64,000 nt of DNA from Solimonas terrae (lineage in GTDB: Bacteria; Pseudomonadota; Gammaproteobacteria; Nevskiales; Nevskiaceae), in contig NZ_JAAMOW010000007.1 in the NCBI RefSeq assembly GCF_011067135.1, positions 272,719 through 336,718 on the forward strand. Reading direction: 5' to 3'. A program made the translations under genes and the position numbers. Of this stretch, positions 1 through 7,792 are shown in pieces (the first letter of the stretch is position 1; every line of letters begins with the position of its first letter). The notes beneath the pieces were generated by a model. It did not search any database, was not told the origin of the DNA, and saw only the letters and a list, made by a program, of their open reading frames with translations.

Positions 1-711
1 CCGCAGATCGCCGCCGCGCACTGGGAAGAAGCGGACGGCCCGTCGGAGTGCCAGTACGCGATGCAGCTGTCGTTCTGCGCGCAGATCTTCGATTCGACGC
101 TGCACCTGCCGAGCTACGGTCAGTGGTTCCTGCGCGAGGCCGACTACCTGCCGGCGTTCCGCTTCCACAAGCAGCTGCTGCAGGTCCTGCAGGCGCACAA
201 CGGCGGCCGCTGGACCCTGAAGAATCCCTGGCATCCGCTGTTTCTCAATGCACTGACGACGGTCTATCCGGACGCACAGCTGGTGATGACGCACCGCGAT
301 CCGGTCGAGGTGGTCGGCTCGGCCTGCAGCCTGCTGCGTCTGGTGCGCCCGATGTTCAGCGACCGGGTCGACATGAAGGACATTGCCGCGAAACTGCTGG
401 AGACCTTCGATCTGATGATCGAGCGTCAGAACGCATATCGCGATCTGCACGGCGAGGACGCCATTCACGACATCCAGTACGACGAGCAGATGCGCGATCC
501 GATCGGCACCATGCGCAAGGTCTATGCGCGCTTCGACGAGCCGTTCACGCCGGGGGTCGAAGCCGCGATGCAGAAGATGATGGCCGCCAATCCCAAGGGC
601 CGTTTCGGCAAGCACGAATACTCGCTCGAAGCGTTCGGCCTCAGCGCCGCCGGCGTGCGCAAGCACTTCAAGGATTACTGCGAGCGTTTCCGCATTCCCG
701 CCGCGGACTGA
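1..711 (+). CDS. Sulfotransferase family protein, C-terminal part (5' end outside window)
   Basis: The frame is open from base 1, so the gene begins upstream of the window; 236 codons are visible. Around residues 71-110 the stretch WTLKNPWHPLFLNAL then VMTHRDPVEVVGSACSLLR matches the 3'-phosphoadenosine-binding part of PAPS-dependent sulfotransferases (the 3'-phosphate-contacting Arg/Ser region after a THRDP turn). The end, with KHEYSLEAFGLS followed by a short helix, is typical of the bacterial Sulfotransfer_3 type. The acceptor cannot be told. It is convergent with the next gene, with only 15 bp between stops. The family call is fairly sure; the PAPS-loop at the N-terminus is not visible. 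Confidence 0.8.
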   Translation, partial: PQIAAAHWEEADGPSECQYAMQLSFCAQIFDSTLHLPSYGQWFLREADYLPAFRFHKQLLQVLQAHNGGRWTLKNPWHPLFLNALTTVYPDAQLVMTHRDPVEVVGSACSLLRLVRPMFSDRVDMKDIAAKLLETFDLMIERQNAYRDLHGEDAIHDIQYDEQMRDPIGTMRKVYARFDEPFTPGVEAAMQKMMAANPKGRFGKHEYSLEAFGLSAAGVRKHFKDYCERFRIPAAD

Positions 712-726
712 GACGCTGCGCCGGCC

Positions 727-1368
727 TCAGGCCGCGGCGCGTCGTGGACGCCGCACCGTGCGCAGCTTGCCGCTGTGCCCGCCACCGCAGAAGAAGCGCT
801 CGCCGCCGTCCGATTCCAGACCGGAGACGGCGGTGCCGACCGGCATGCTCAGCGCCTCGAACACTTCGCCGCTGTGCGGATCGATGCGACGCAGCTCGCT
901 TTCCTCGCCTTCCCAGGTGCCGTGCCAGAGTTCGCCGTCGACCCAGGTGACGCCGGTGACGAAGCGGTTCGATTCGATCGTGCGCAGGATCTTGCCGGTG
1001 TCCGGATCGATCTGGTGGATCTTGCGTTCGCGGTGCTGGCCGACCCACAGCGAGCCTTCCGCCCAGGCCATGCCCGAATCGCCGCCGCCGCCGGGCGACG
1101 GAATCGTCGCCAGCACCTCGCCGGTTTGCGGATCGATCTTGCGAATGCACTGCTCGGCGATCTGGTACAGGTGCTTGCCGTCGTAGGCGGTGCCGGCGTG
1201 CGCGGTCACGGCCAGCGAGCGCAGCCTGCTGCCGCTGGCCGGATCGATCGCATCGAGCCGCTCGCCGACGGCGATCCAGACGCGCTCGCCGTCATAGCTG
1301 ACGCCGCCGATCTGCGTGACGTCGGCAAAGCTCTGCTCGTTGATGACTTCGGCCGTGCTGCGTTTCAT
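727..1368 (-). CDS. Beta-propeller repeat protein (PQQ/glutamine-cyclotransferase-like)
   Basis: A 213-residue protein built from repeated blades. Four copies of an IDP-x-(S/T)-G-x-x-L type motif are visible (IDPASGSRLRS, IDPQTGEVLAT, IDPDTGKILRT, IDPHSGEVFEA), spaced about 45 residues apart, with conserved aromatic turns such as LWVGQHRERKI and LWHGTWEGEE. This is the pattern of small soluble propellers related to glutaminyl cyclotransferase or Vgb lyase. No signal peptide is seen. I start it at the ATG at 1368 because GGAG lies ten bases upstream; a longer frame reaches 1401. It follows the regulator gene by 36 bp on the same strand, so they probably form an operon. Function unknown. Confidence 0.7.
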   Translation of the reverse strand: MKRSTAEVINEQSFADVTQIGGVSYDGERVWIAVGERLDAIDPASGSRLRSLAVTAHAGTAYDGKHLYQIAEQCIRKIDPQTGEVLATIPSPGGGGDSGMAWAEGSLWVGQHRERKIHQIDPDTGKILRTIESNRFVTGVTWVDGELWHGTWEGEESELRRIDPHSGEVFEALSMPVGTAVSGLESDGGERFFCGGGHSGKLRTVRRPRRAAA

Positions 1369-1404
1369 GTCCGACTCCGGTTCGACGATGTGTTGCCGCA
1401 CAGA

Positions 1405-2625
1405 CTACGCACCCGGCAGCGGCGCCGGGAGTAACAAGCTTGTCGTGAATCCGGGCAAGGGCGGCATCAGCCAGCGTCGCGCGCGACCGCGTCCGAACGA
1501 GCGCACCTTGCCGGCAGCCGCCAGCGCATCGAGCGCGCGCTGCGTGGTGCGCTGACTGCTGCCGAGCGCCAGCGCCAGCGCCGAACTGGCCCAGGCCTCG
1601 CCATCGGCGAGCAGCGCCAGCACGGCGGCATGCGCCTCGTCACCCGGCTGCGCGAGCACCACCAGCTCCTGCGAGCAGCGTGGTTCGATGACGAAACCGC
1701 GTTCGGTCGCCGCGATGTCGGCGACGTCCTGCAGGGCGCGGCGCAGGCGCCCGATCTCGACGCGCAGACGCGCGCGATACGACTCGTCGGCGCGCCGTGC
1801 GCGAAACGCGCGGGCGACCAGTTCGTCGCGCGAGACATCGCCGGGCCAGGCTTCGCCCAGCACGCGTGCCAGCGTGAACAGGACCGGACGGCTGGCGAGC
1901 GATACCTGCGTCGCGCCGCACCGCACGACATGGCGGCAGGCATCGACCACCAGGACGCCGGATGCGAACAGCGCTTCGACTTCGTCGAGCCGCAGCAGCC
2001 GCGACGCGCCCTGCACCAGCAGGCGCGCCGCGGGTGCTGCGAGCATCTGCCGCGCAGCGTCGATCTCGCCGATCAGCGCCGGGATACGCGCTTGCCGTGC
2101 GGCCTGTGCGGCGCGCACCAGTGCCGCCTGCGCGATCCGCGTCTGCAGCTGGCGGATCGCCAGACCGGCGGCGATCAGTTCATGGATCGCACGCAGCGGC
2201 GGCGGCTGCGTATCGGCGTCGAGCGTCGCCAGCCGCTGCTGCGCCTCGTTCAGGCGCCCGATCAGCAGCAGGCGGCGAATCGCCAGGTAGCGCGCGTGCG
2301 CGGCATTGCGGGCATCGCCGTGCGCGGCGAGCACGTCACCGGCGGCGTCGAGCGGCGGTTCGCCACCGCCGAGTTCACGCGCGGCGAGCGCGATTTCCGC
2401 TTCGGCCACCACGCAGCGCGCCCGTGCCACCGCCTCCCTCGCGCCGAACGCGCGACCGGCGCGGCGCACGAGTTCGCGTGCCCGTCCGAAGTCACCAAGC
2501 TGTGCCATGGCGATGCCGCGCAGCGCCAGCGCCGGCGCGTCCTCACGCAGCGCCACGCACTTCAGCGCGCCGAGCGGATCGCCGACCGCCAGCGCGCGTG
2601 CCGCCGCCGTGATCAGCGAATCCAT
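1405..2625 (-). CDS. DNA-binding regulator with OmpR-type winged helix and C-terminal helix-turn-helix
   Basis: A 406-residue protein. The N-terminal half (about 1-220) is Ala/Arg-rich and helical, like TPR-type repeats. Residues about 240-320 (VSLASRPVLFTLARVLGEAWPGDVSRDELVARAF ... RVEIGRLRRAL) resemble the winged-helix trans_reg_C fold of OmpR/PhoB or SARP regulators. The last 70 residues contain a second helix-turn-helix (ALALGSSQRTTQRALDALAAAGKVRSFGRGRARRW). The ATG at 2625 is preferred over a GTG at 2634. It lies directly upstream of the beta-propeller gene in the same orientation and may control it or a divergent target such as the GST gene at 2736. No ligand or receiver domain is visible. 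Confidence 0.65.
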   Translation of the reverse strand: MDSLITAAARALAVGDPLGALKCVALREDAPALALRGIAMAQLGDFGRARELVRRAGRAFGAREAVARARCVVAEAEIALAARELGGGEPPLDAAGDVLAAHGDARNAAHARYLAIRRLLLIGRLNEAQQRLATLDADTQPPPLRAIHELIAAGLAIRQLQTRIAQAALVRAAQAARQARIPALIGEIDAARQMLAAPAARLLVQGASRLLRLDEVEALFASGVLVVDACRHVVRCGATQVSLASRPVLFTLARVLGEAWPGDVSRDELVARAFRARRADESYRARLRVEIGRLRRALQDVADIAATERGFVIEPRCSQELVVLAQPGDEAHAAVLALLADGEAWASSALALALGSSQRTTQRALDALAAAGKVRSFGRGRARRWLMPPLPGFTTSLLLPAPLPGA

Positions 2626-2735
2626 CGCCAGCACTCAAGCGAATCGCGCCACACTTGTCACTCCCACCCTCGCCGTGCCCGTCACTAATTTAGCCCATGC
2701 CCGGCGCGTCGCCGGCCGTCATGGAGAGCAAGGCA

Positions 2736-3395
2736 ATGAGCAGGATTTCGGTATGGGGCTTCCGCTGGGCTCCGGATTTCGCACAGGGACTGGTTCGCGA
2801 TCTGCGCGTGCGCTGGGCGCTGATCGAGGCCGGCCGTTCGTACGAGGTGCAGCTGATCGGTTTCGAGGAAAGGACCGCGGCGCCGTATCGGCAGCGCCAG
2901 CCGTTCGGCATGGTGCCGGCGTTCGAAGCCGACGGCCTGCAGTTGTTCGAGTCCGGCGCCATCGTCCATCACATCGCGTCCGACTGCGCGGCGCTGATGC
3001 CGGCCGACGCATCGGCGCGCGCCGAGGTGCTGACCTGGATGTTCGCCGCGCTCAACACCGTCGAGCCGCCGATCCAGAACCTGCTGGAAACCGACCTGCT
3101 GTACGGCAACGAGCCCTGGGCTGCGATGCGTCGTCCCGTCGTGGTCGACGCCGTGAAGGCACGCCTCGGCGTGCTCGCCGGTCATCTGCAGGGTCGCGAC
3201 CATCTGCTCGGCAGCTTCACCGCCGCCGACATCCTGATGACGACGACCTTGCGGCTGGCACGGCATGCCGAGTTGGTCGCCGGCTTTCCGGTACTGGATG
3301 CCTATGTCAAACGCTGCGAAGCACGGCCGGCATTCCGCGCCGCACTCGCAGAGCAGATGGCCGACTACGCCCGCAACACGCCGATCGCGGCCTGA
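2736..3395 (+). CDS. Glutathione S-transferase family protein
   Basis: A 219-residue protein with GST layout: an N-terminal thioredoxin-like domain (ISVWGFRW, then GMVPAFEADGLQLFESGAIVHHIA, the cis-Pro and glutathione gamma-Glu binding ES motif) and an all-helical C-terminal domain with the N-capping box SFTAADILMTTTL. The usual N-terminal catalytic Ser/Cys/Tyr is not obvious (WAPDFAQ). It starts at the ATG at 2736 with GGAGAG seven bases upstream; in-frame starts at 2697 and 2721 are less likely. It is followed 57 bp later by a DUF899 gene on the same strand, then a flavin reductase fusion, a small redox neighbourhood. The substrate is unknown. Confidence 0.85.
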   Translation: MSRISVWGFRWAPDFAQGLVRDLRVRWALIEAGRSYEVQLIGFEERTAAPYRQRQPFGMVPAFEADGLQLFESGAIVHHIASDCAALMPADASARAEVLTWMFAALNTVEPPIQNLLETDLLYGNEPWAAMRRPVVVDAVKARLGVLAGHLQGRDHLLGSFTAADILMTTTLRLARHAELVAGFPVLDAYVKRCEARPAFRAALAEQMADYARNTPIAA

Positions 3396-3452
3396 TCGCA
3401 CCCTTTCCATGTCCGCCCGGCGATGCCGGGCGACATCCTTCCGGAGACCGAT

Positions 3453-4217
3453 ATGCCATCACATCCCACCGCCACGCGCGCGCAATGGCTAGAAGCGCGC
3501 CTCGAACTGCTCGAAGCCGAAAAGGAGCTGACCCGTCGCAGCGACGCGCTTGCCGCGCGGCGTCAGGCGCTGCCCTGGGTGCGGGTCGACAAGGACTATC
3601 GCTTCGACACCGAACAGGGCAGCGCCACACTCGCCGATCTGTTTGCCGGCCGCTCGCAGCTGCTCGTCTATCACTTCATGTTCGGCCCGGACTACCAGGC
3701 CGGCTGCCCGTCGTGCTCGGCGATCGCCGACGGCTTCGACGGCTTCGCCGTTCACCTCGCCAACCATGACGTGACGCTGATGGCAGTGTCGCGCGCGCCG
3801 CTCGCGAAATTGCGGGCCTACAAGCAACGGCTTGGCTGGTCATTCCCGTGGGCGTCTTCGCACGGCGGCGCGTTCAACTACGACTTCAATGTTTCCGTGA
3901 CCGAAGCGCAGCAGCGCGCCGGCGGCATCGAATACAACTACCGCAAAGGCGGACATCCGATCGCCGAAGGTGCACCGCCACCACCCGTCGCCGGCTTCGC
4001 GGCGAGCTGCGGCACCGACACCCTCACCTACGCGCGCGACCGACCGGGCATGAGCAGCTTCGTGCTCGAGGCCGGTGTCGTCTATCACGCCTACTCGACC
4101 TACGCACGCGGCCTCGACGGCCTCTGGGGCATGTACCAGTGGCTCGATCGCGCGCCACTGGGCCGCAACGAAACCGGCACCTGGTGGCGACGCAACGACG
4201 AGTACGCACGGGGCTGA
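3453..4217 (+). CDS. DUF899 family thioredoxin-fold protein
   Basis: A 254-residue protein of the DUF899 family, which has a thioredoxin-like fold. Family hallmarks seen are the N-terminal helix with LEAEKELTRRSDALAARRQALPW, the YRFDTEQG and ADLFAGRSQLLVYHFMFGPDY segments, a GCPSCSAIADGF motif that carries the candidate redox cysteines in CPSC, and GTDTLTYARDRPGMSSFVLE with a C-terminal YARGLDGLWGMYQWLDRAPLGR. The ATG at 3453 has GGAG eight bases upstream and gives the usual family start. The family is widespread in proteobacteria and its biochemistry is not settled. It sits between a GST gene and a flavoprotein gene. Confidence 0.85.
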   Translation: MPSHPTATRAQWLEARLELLEAEKELTRRSDALAARRQALPWVRVDKDYRFDTEQGSATLADLFAGRSQLLVYHFMFGPDYQAGCPSCSAIADGFDGFAVHLANHDVTLMAVSRAPLAKLRAYKQRLGWSFPWASSHGGAFNYDFNVSVTEAQQRAGGIEYNYRKGGHPIAEGAPPPPVAGFAASCGTDTLTYARDRPGMSSFVLEAGVVYHAYSTYARGLDGLWGMYQWLDRAPLGRNETGTWWRRNDEYARG

Positions 4218-4337
4218 TGCGCGTCGGCAGGCCCGGCGCGCGCGCCCTTCCGCCAGCCGCGGCGCATCGGCGGCCGGCTGCTTTATGCTGCGCGAGGCAC
4301 GCATCTCGGCGCGCCAACGCCATGACGGGAGAACGCA

Positions 4338-5957
4338 GTGGAGACCATCGGCCGCGACCTGCGCGAGATGCAGCGTGTACCGCTGGCGGCATCGCATGTC
4401 GCCGCGATGCGCGCGCACGGCGCGCTCGCGACCTATGCGGCGGGCGCGTTCATCGTGCAGCCCGGCGATCCGGTCGAACGCTTCGTCTACGTCGAGGACG
4501 GCGAAATCGAGGTCGTGAATGCGTGGTCCGGCGAACGTCATCTGGCGTCCACGTTGGGGCCCACGCAATTCATGGGCGAGATTTCCTTTCTCAACGGCGG
4601 CACCTGGTCGATGGCCATGCGCGCCGTTCGCGATACCCGCGTGCTCGAAGTGCCGCGGCCAGCCATGTTGCGTCTGATGTCCGAGATCCCCGAGATGTCG
4701 GACATCATCATCACCGTGTTCGCGGCCAGACGGCGACGCCAACTCGATACACGCGACGGCACGCTGGTGCTGATCGGCGAGGACGACGACCGCGCCGTGC
4801 GCAGGATCGCCGAATTCGCGAGCCGCAATCGTCTGCCCTACGCCTCCTGTGCCGCGGGCAGTGACGAGGCGCGACGCGTGGCGACGAGCTGTGCGATTTC
4901 TCCGGACCGGCCCGCCGTCATCTTCGGCCGTCATCTGGTGATCGCAGACCCGACGCCGGACAAGGTCGCGCGCCTGCTCGGCGTCAACTACGACCTCGCC
5001 GACGAGGAGCCCTTCGACGTGCTGATCGTCGGCGGCGGTCCGGCCGGCGTGGCGGCCGCGGTGTACGCCGGCGCGGAAGGCTTGAGCGCACTTGTCGTCG
5101 AAGACACCGCCATCGGCGGACAAGCCGGCACGTCCAGCCGCATCGAAAACTACATGGGCTTTCCGACGGGCATCTCCGGCGCCGACCTCGTCTGGCGCGG
5201 CGAAATCCAGGCGATGAAGTTCGGCACCCGCTTCCTGATGCCGCGCCGCGTCGTGAAACTCGACCGGCAGGACGACGGGCGCTTCTGCGCGTCGTTCGAC
5301 GACGGACACCGCCTGCTCGCCGGCGCGGTCGTCGTCGCGACCGGCGTTCAATACCGACGTCTGCCGATCGAGGGGCTTGCCGAGTTCGAAGGCGCAGGCG
5401 TGTACTACGCCGCCACCGAAAGCGAGGCCCGCTATTGCCGGAATGCCGAGGCCATCATCATCGGCGGTGGCAACTCGGCCGGTCAGGCCGCCATGTTCCT
5501 GAGCCGCGCGGCGAAGCATGTTCGCGTGCTGGTCCGCGGCGGATCGCTGGCGTCGTCGATGTCGAGTTATTTATCGAGCCGCCTCGAAGCAGACCCCGCG
5601 ATCTCGATCGAATACAACGCCGAGATCACCGCGCTCCACGGCACCGACAAGCTCGAAGCCGTCACGATCCAGAACCATGCGGACAAAGCGAACCGCACGC
5701 TCCCGACCTGCGCGCTGTTCGTCATGGTTGGCGCCGCGCCCAACACCGCCTGGCTCTCCGGACTCGTCCAGCTCGACCCCAACGGCTTCGTCCTGACCGG
5801 CGCCGCCGTCGGCGCCGACTCGCCCTACGCCACCTCGCAGCCCGGCATCTTCGCGGTCGGCGATGTGCGAGACGGCTCCGTCAAACGCGTCGCCTCGGCC
5901 GTCGGCGAAGGCTCGGTGGTAATTTCGAAGGTTTGGGGGTATCTCAATGGGCGCTGA
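4338..5957 (+). CDS. Cyclic-nucleotide-binding domain fused to thioredoxin-reductase-like flavoprotein
   Basis: A 539-residue fusion with a GTG start and GGGAGAA upstream. Residues 1-135 form a cNMP-binding jelly roll (GAFIVQPGDPVERFVYVEDGEIEVV ... FMGEISFLNGG). A linker of about 85 residues follows. Residues 225-535 are a TrxB-type FAD/NAD(P)H module: FAD motif LIVGGGPAGVAAAVYAG, GGQAGTSSRIENYMGFPTGISG, NADPH motif IIIGGGNSAGQAAMF and terminal GIFAVGDVRDGSVKRVASAVGEGSVV. The redox CxxC that TrxB carries between the two dinucleotide motifs is replaced by AATESEARYC, so it should not reduce thioredoxin by the classical route. The fusion type is known in proteobacteria and actinobacteria; the substrate is not known. 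Confidence 0.88.
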   Translation: METIGRDLREMQRVPLAASHVAAMRAHGALATYAAGAFIVQPGDPVERFVYVEDGEIEVVNAWSGERHLASTLGPTQFMGEISFLNGGTWSMAMRAVRDTRVLEVPRPAMLRLMSEIPEMSDIIITVFAARRRRQLDTRDGTLVLIGEDDDRAVRRIAEFASRNRLPYASCAAGSDEARRVATSCAISPDRPAVIFGRHLVIADPTPDKVARLLGVNYDLADEEPFDVLIVGGGPAGVAAAVYAGAEGLSALVVEDTAIGGQAGTSSRIENYMGFPTGISGADLVWRGEIQAMKFGTRFLMPRRVVKLDRQDDGRFCASFDDGHRLLAGAVVVATGVQYRRLPIEGLAEFEGAGVYYAATESEARYCRNAEAIIIGGGNSAGQAAMFLSRAAKHVRVLVRGGSLASSMSSYLSSRLEADPAISIEYNAEITALHGTDKLEAVTIQNHADKANRTLPTCALFVMVGAAPNTAWLSGLVQLDPNGFVLTGAAVGADSPYATSQPGIFAVGDVRDGSVKRVASAVGEGSVVISKVWGYLNGR

Positions 5958-6275
5958 GAGAGGCGCTGAAGCGAGCGATGGGGCTCGCACCGGAGAATTC
6001 GATAGCACCATGAAGACTCGCTTCTGGCACGAAGCGGAAGCAGCCCGTGTGATGCATCAGAGTCTAAGGACTCAGATCAGCCCGAAGCGGAAAGTCGAGA
6101 TCACCAGCCTGGCTTTCTGTTAGCCGACATTCATCGGATGATCACCGCCGACCTGCGCTGAAGGTAGGTGTAGACGGCGGTGGACCGAGTGGGCGTAGCA
6201 GGCTCCGGGTTGACGAATGACGCCACCGCACGCGGTAAATGATCAAGAAGCCACGCGGTGCCAAATAGGGTAGTT
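5958..6275. other. Gene-poor stretch before the Fic islet
   Basis: No convincing gene is visible here. A 36-codon frame (start near 6010) lacks a ribosome binding site and recognisable content. Base composition falls from the GC-rich norm of the window towards the Fic gene. This fits the left border of a small acquired segment whose remaining part is fic plus an hsdR stump. No hsdM or hsdS fragment, integrase or flanking direct repeat could be recognised. Confidence 0.4.
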
Positions 6276-6333
6276 CCCCTTTTATAGGGGTAATGGAATG
6301 CTCATTTACCCCAATTAAGAGTACGATTACCCC
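6276..6333. promoter_or_regulatory. Operator-like repeat cluster upstream of fic
   Basis: The segment contains CCCCT-TTTAT-AGGGG (6276-6290), a perfect 5-bp-arm palindrome. GGGGTAAT at 6287-6294 is exactly inverted as ATTACCCC at 6326-6333, with a close copy TTTACCCC at 6305-6312. Such clustered TTACCCC elements look like a binding site for a small DNA-binding protein. The C-terminal winged helix of the adjacent Fic protein is a candidate for autoregulation; this is inference. Confidence 0.45.
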
Positions 6334-6355
6334 GTTTACAACCCAGCAATCATCC

Positions 6356-7414
6356 ATGCAGTCACTCCTGCCCGACTACCTCGCCAAGCTGCGCTTTGAT
6401 GCCCGGCAGCTGGCGACGCTACGCGCGCTGGGTGAGTACCGGGGCAAGCAGCAGCTGTACGTGGCCCAGTCGCCTGAGGTGTTGAGCGACTTGCGGCAAG
6501 TGGCTGTGGTGGAGTCCACCGAATCATCCAACCGCCTGGAGGGTGTGGTGGTGGCGGCGCACCGGCTGAAATCGCTGGTGCTCAAAAACGCCACACCGCA
6601 AAGCCGCTCCGAGCAAGAGGTGGCAGGCTACCGCGATGCACTGGGCCTGATCCATGAAAGCGGCGAACAGATGCCGTTTTCAGAGGGCACCATTCTGCAG
6701 CTCCACGGCATTTTGTATCGCTACATGCCGCAGCCAGGCGGGCATTGGAAAGCAACCAACAACGACATCATCGAGCGCCATCCCGATGGCAACGCACGCA
6801 TTCGCTTTCGCCCGGTCGCAGCACATCTCACACCCATGGCGATGGCCGACCTGATTGCGCGTTACCGCAAGGCGCTGGACGAGCATTTGGCCGACCCGCT
6901 AGTACTGGTGCCACTGGTCATTCTCGATTTTCTCTGCATCCATCCCTTCCCGGATGGCAACGGTCGCATGGCGCGGCTGCTGACCCTGCAATTGCTCTAC
7001 CACTTCGACTACGCGGTGGGCCGCTTCATCAGCCTGGAACGCATTTTCGAAGAATCGAAAGAGAGCTACTACGAAACGCTGGAGGCCAGCTCGCAAGGCT
7101 GGCATGAAGGCGACCACAACATTGCCCCGTGGCTCGACTATTTCTGGGGGGCACTGCTGCGGGCCTACAAGGAATTCGAGGAACGTGTCGGCACCATCGA
7201 ACGCGGCCGCGGCGCCAAAGGTGATCGTGTGCGCGCCGAAATCCTCAAGCGAAACCTGCCGTTCTCGATTTCCGAAATCGAAGAAGCCTGCCCCGGCATC
7301 AGCCGCGACATGGTCCGCGTCGTCTTGCGCGCCATGAAAGCCGAAGGGCTGATCACGCCCACGGGCAAAGGCCGTTCTGCCAAGTGGGAGCAAACAGGGG
7401 AGGTTCGCCCATGA
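6356..7414 (+). CDS. fic: Fic family protein (putative AMP-transferase) with C-terminal winged helix
   Basis: A 352-residue Fic protein from the ATG at 6356; an earlier ATG at 6293 lies inside the operator-like repeats and is less likely. Near residues 55-63 the sequence ESSNRLEG fits the class II inhibitory helix motif (S/T)xxxE(G/N), whose Glu blocks the ATP gamma-phosphate. The active loop HPFPDGNGRMAR begins at about residue 196 and matches the full HPFx(D/E)GNGRxxR motif, so catalysis (transfer of AMP to a target hydroxyl) should be possible. The last 75 residues form a winged helix (FSISEIEEACPGISRDMVRVVLRAM). The stop overlaps the ATG of a truncated hsdR frame by 4 bp, the arrangement seen when fic lies inside type I restriction operons. 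Confidence 0.92.
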   Translation: MQSLLPDYLAKLRFDARQLATLRALGEYRGKQQLYVAQSPEVLSDLRQVAVVESTESSNRLEGVVVAAHRLKSLVLKNATPQSRSEQEVAGYRDALGLIHESGEQMPFSEGTILQLHGILYRYMPQPGGHWKATNNDIIERHPDGNARIRFRPVAAHLTPMAMADLIARYRKALDEHLADPLVLVPLVILDFLCIHPFPDGNGRMARLLTLQLLYHFDYAVGRFISLERIFEESKESYYETLEASSQGWHEGDHNIAPWLDYFWGALLRAYKEFEERVGTIERGRGAKGDRVRAEILKRNLPFSISEIEEACPGISRDMVRVVLRAMKAEGLITPTGKGRSAKWEQTGEVRP

Positions 7415-7545
7415 CGCCAGAAACCAAGGCCCGGCAGCAGATCGACCGGAAACTGGAGCATGCCGGTTGGCTAAGGCCAGGCCAGCCAAAAGCGAAGACG
7501 ATCCACTCCGGCGTCGCAGTCCGCGACGAGCACCGTCGGTCATAG
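7411..7545 (+). pseudogene. hsdR: N-terminal remnant of type I restriction endonuclease subunit R (hsdR)
   Basis: A 44-codon frame overlaps the fic stop as ATGA. It begins MTPETKARQQIDRKLEHAGW and continues to IHSGVAVRDEH before a TAG. The start matches the conserved N-terminus of HsdR proteins (xARQQIDxxLxxAGW, then a GVAVRE motif leading into the nuclease domain). After GVAVR the similarity stops, and the roughly 700-1000 residues of nuclease and helicase are absent. I read this as the remnant left after deletion of a type I restriction-modification locus. Because the match is short it rests on pattern memory, not on an alignment. Confidence 0.65.
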
Positions 7546-7792
7546 CCGGCGCATCCAGAAGAGCAGAGGCAAGAACGTTGTGCGGCCCGCCTCTTGAGTG
7601 CTAATTTCCCGCCGTCGAAAAAGGCAGGCTTGGTTATTGGTAGGCCCAAGCCCTTCCAGAAATGGAAGCTCTTATCCTTGCTTCCCGCAATGAGATACCT
7701 CGACGTTCCCGGCGCTTTTGCGTTCTGGGTTCGTCCGAGGGTCGTCGTGCTTCGACACGCTGCTCCGATGAACCCCTTTTTGGAGCAGCTCT

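Noticed and set aside
3840..5519. A 559-codon minus-strand open frame opposite DUF899 and the cNMP-flavoprotein fusion
   Set aside because: It crosses two clear genes on the other strand and has no family features.
6010..6123. A 36-codon plus-strand frame before fic
   Set aside because: No ribosome binding site, no homology recognised, and no supporting context; possible chance frame.
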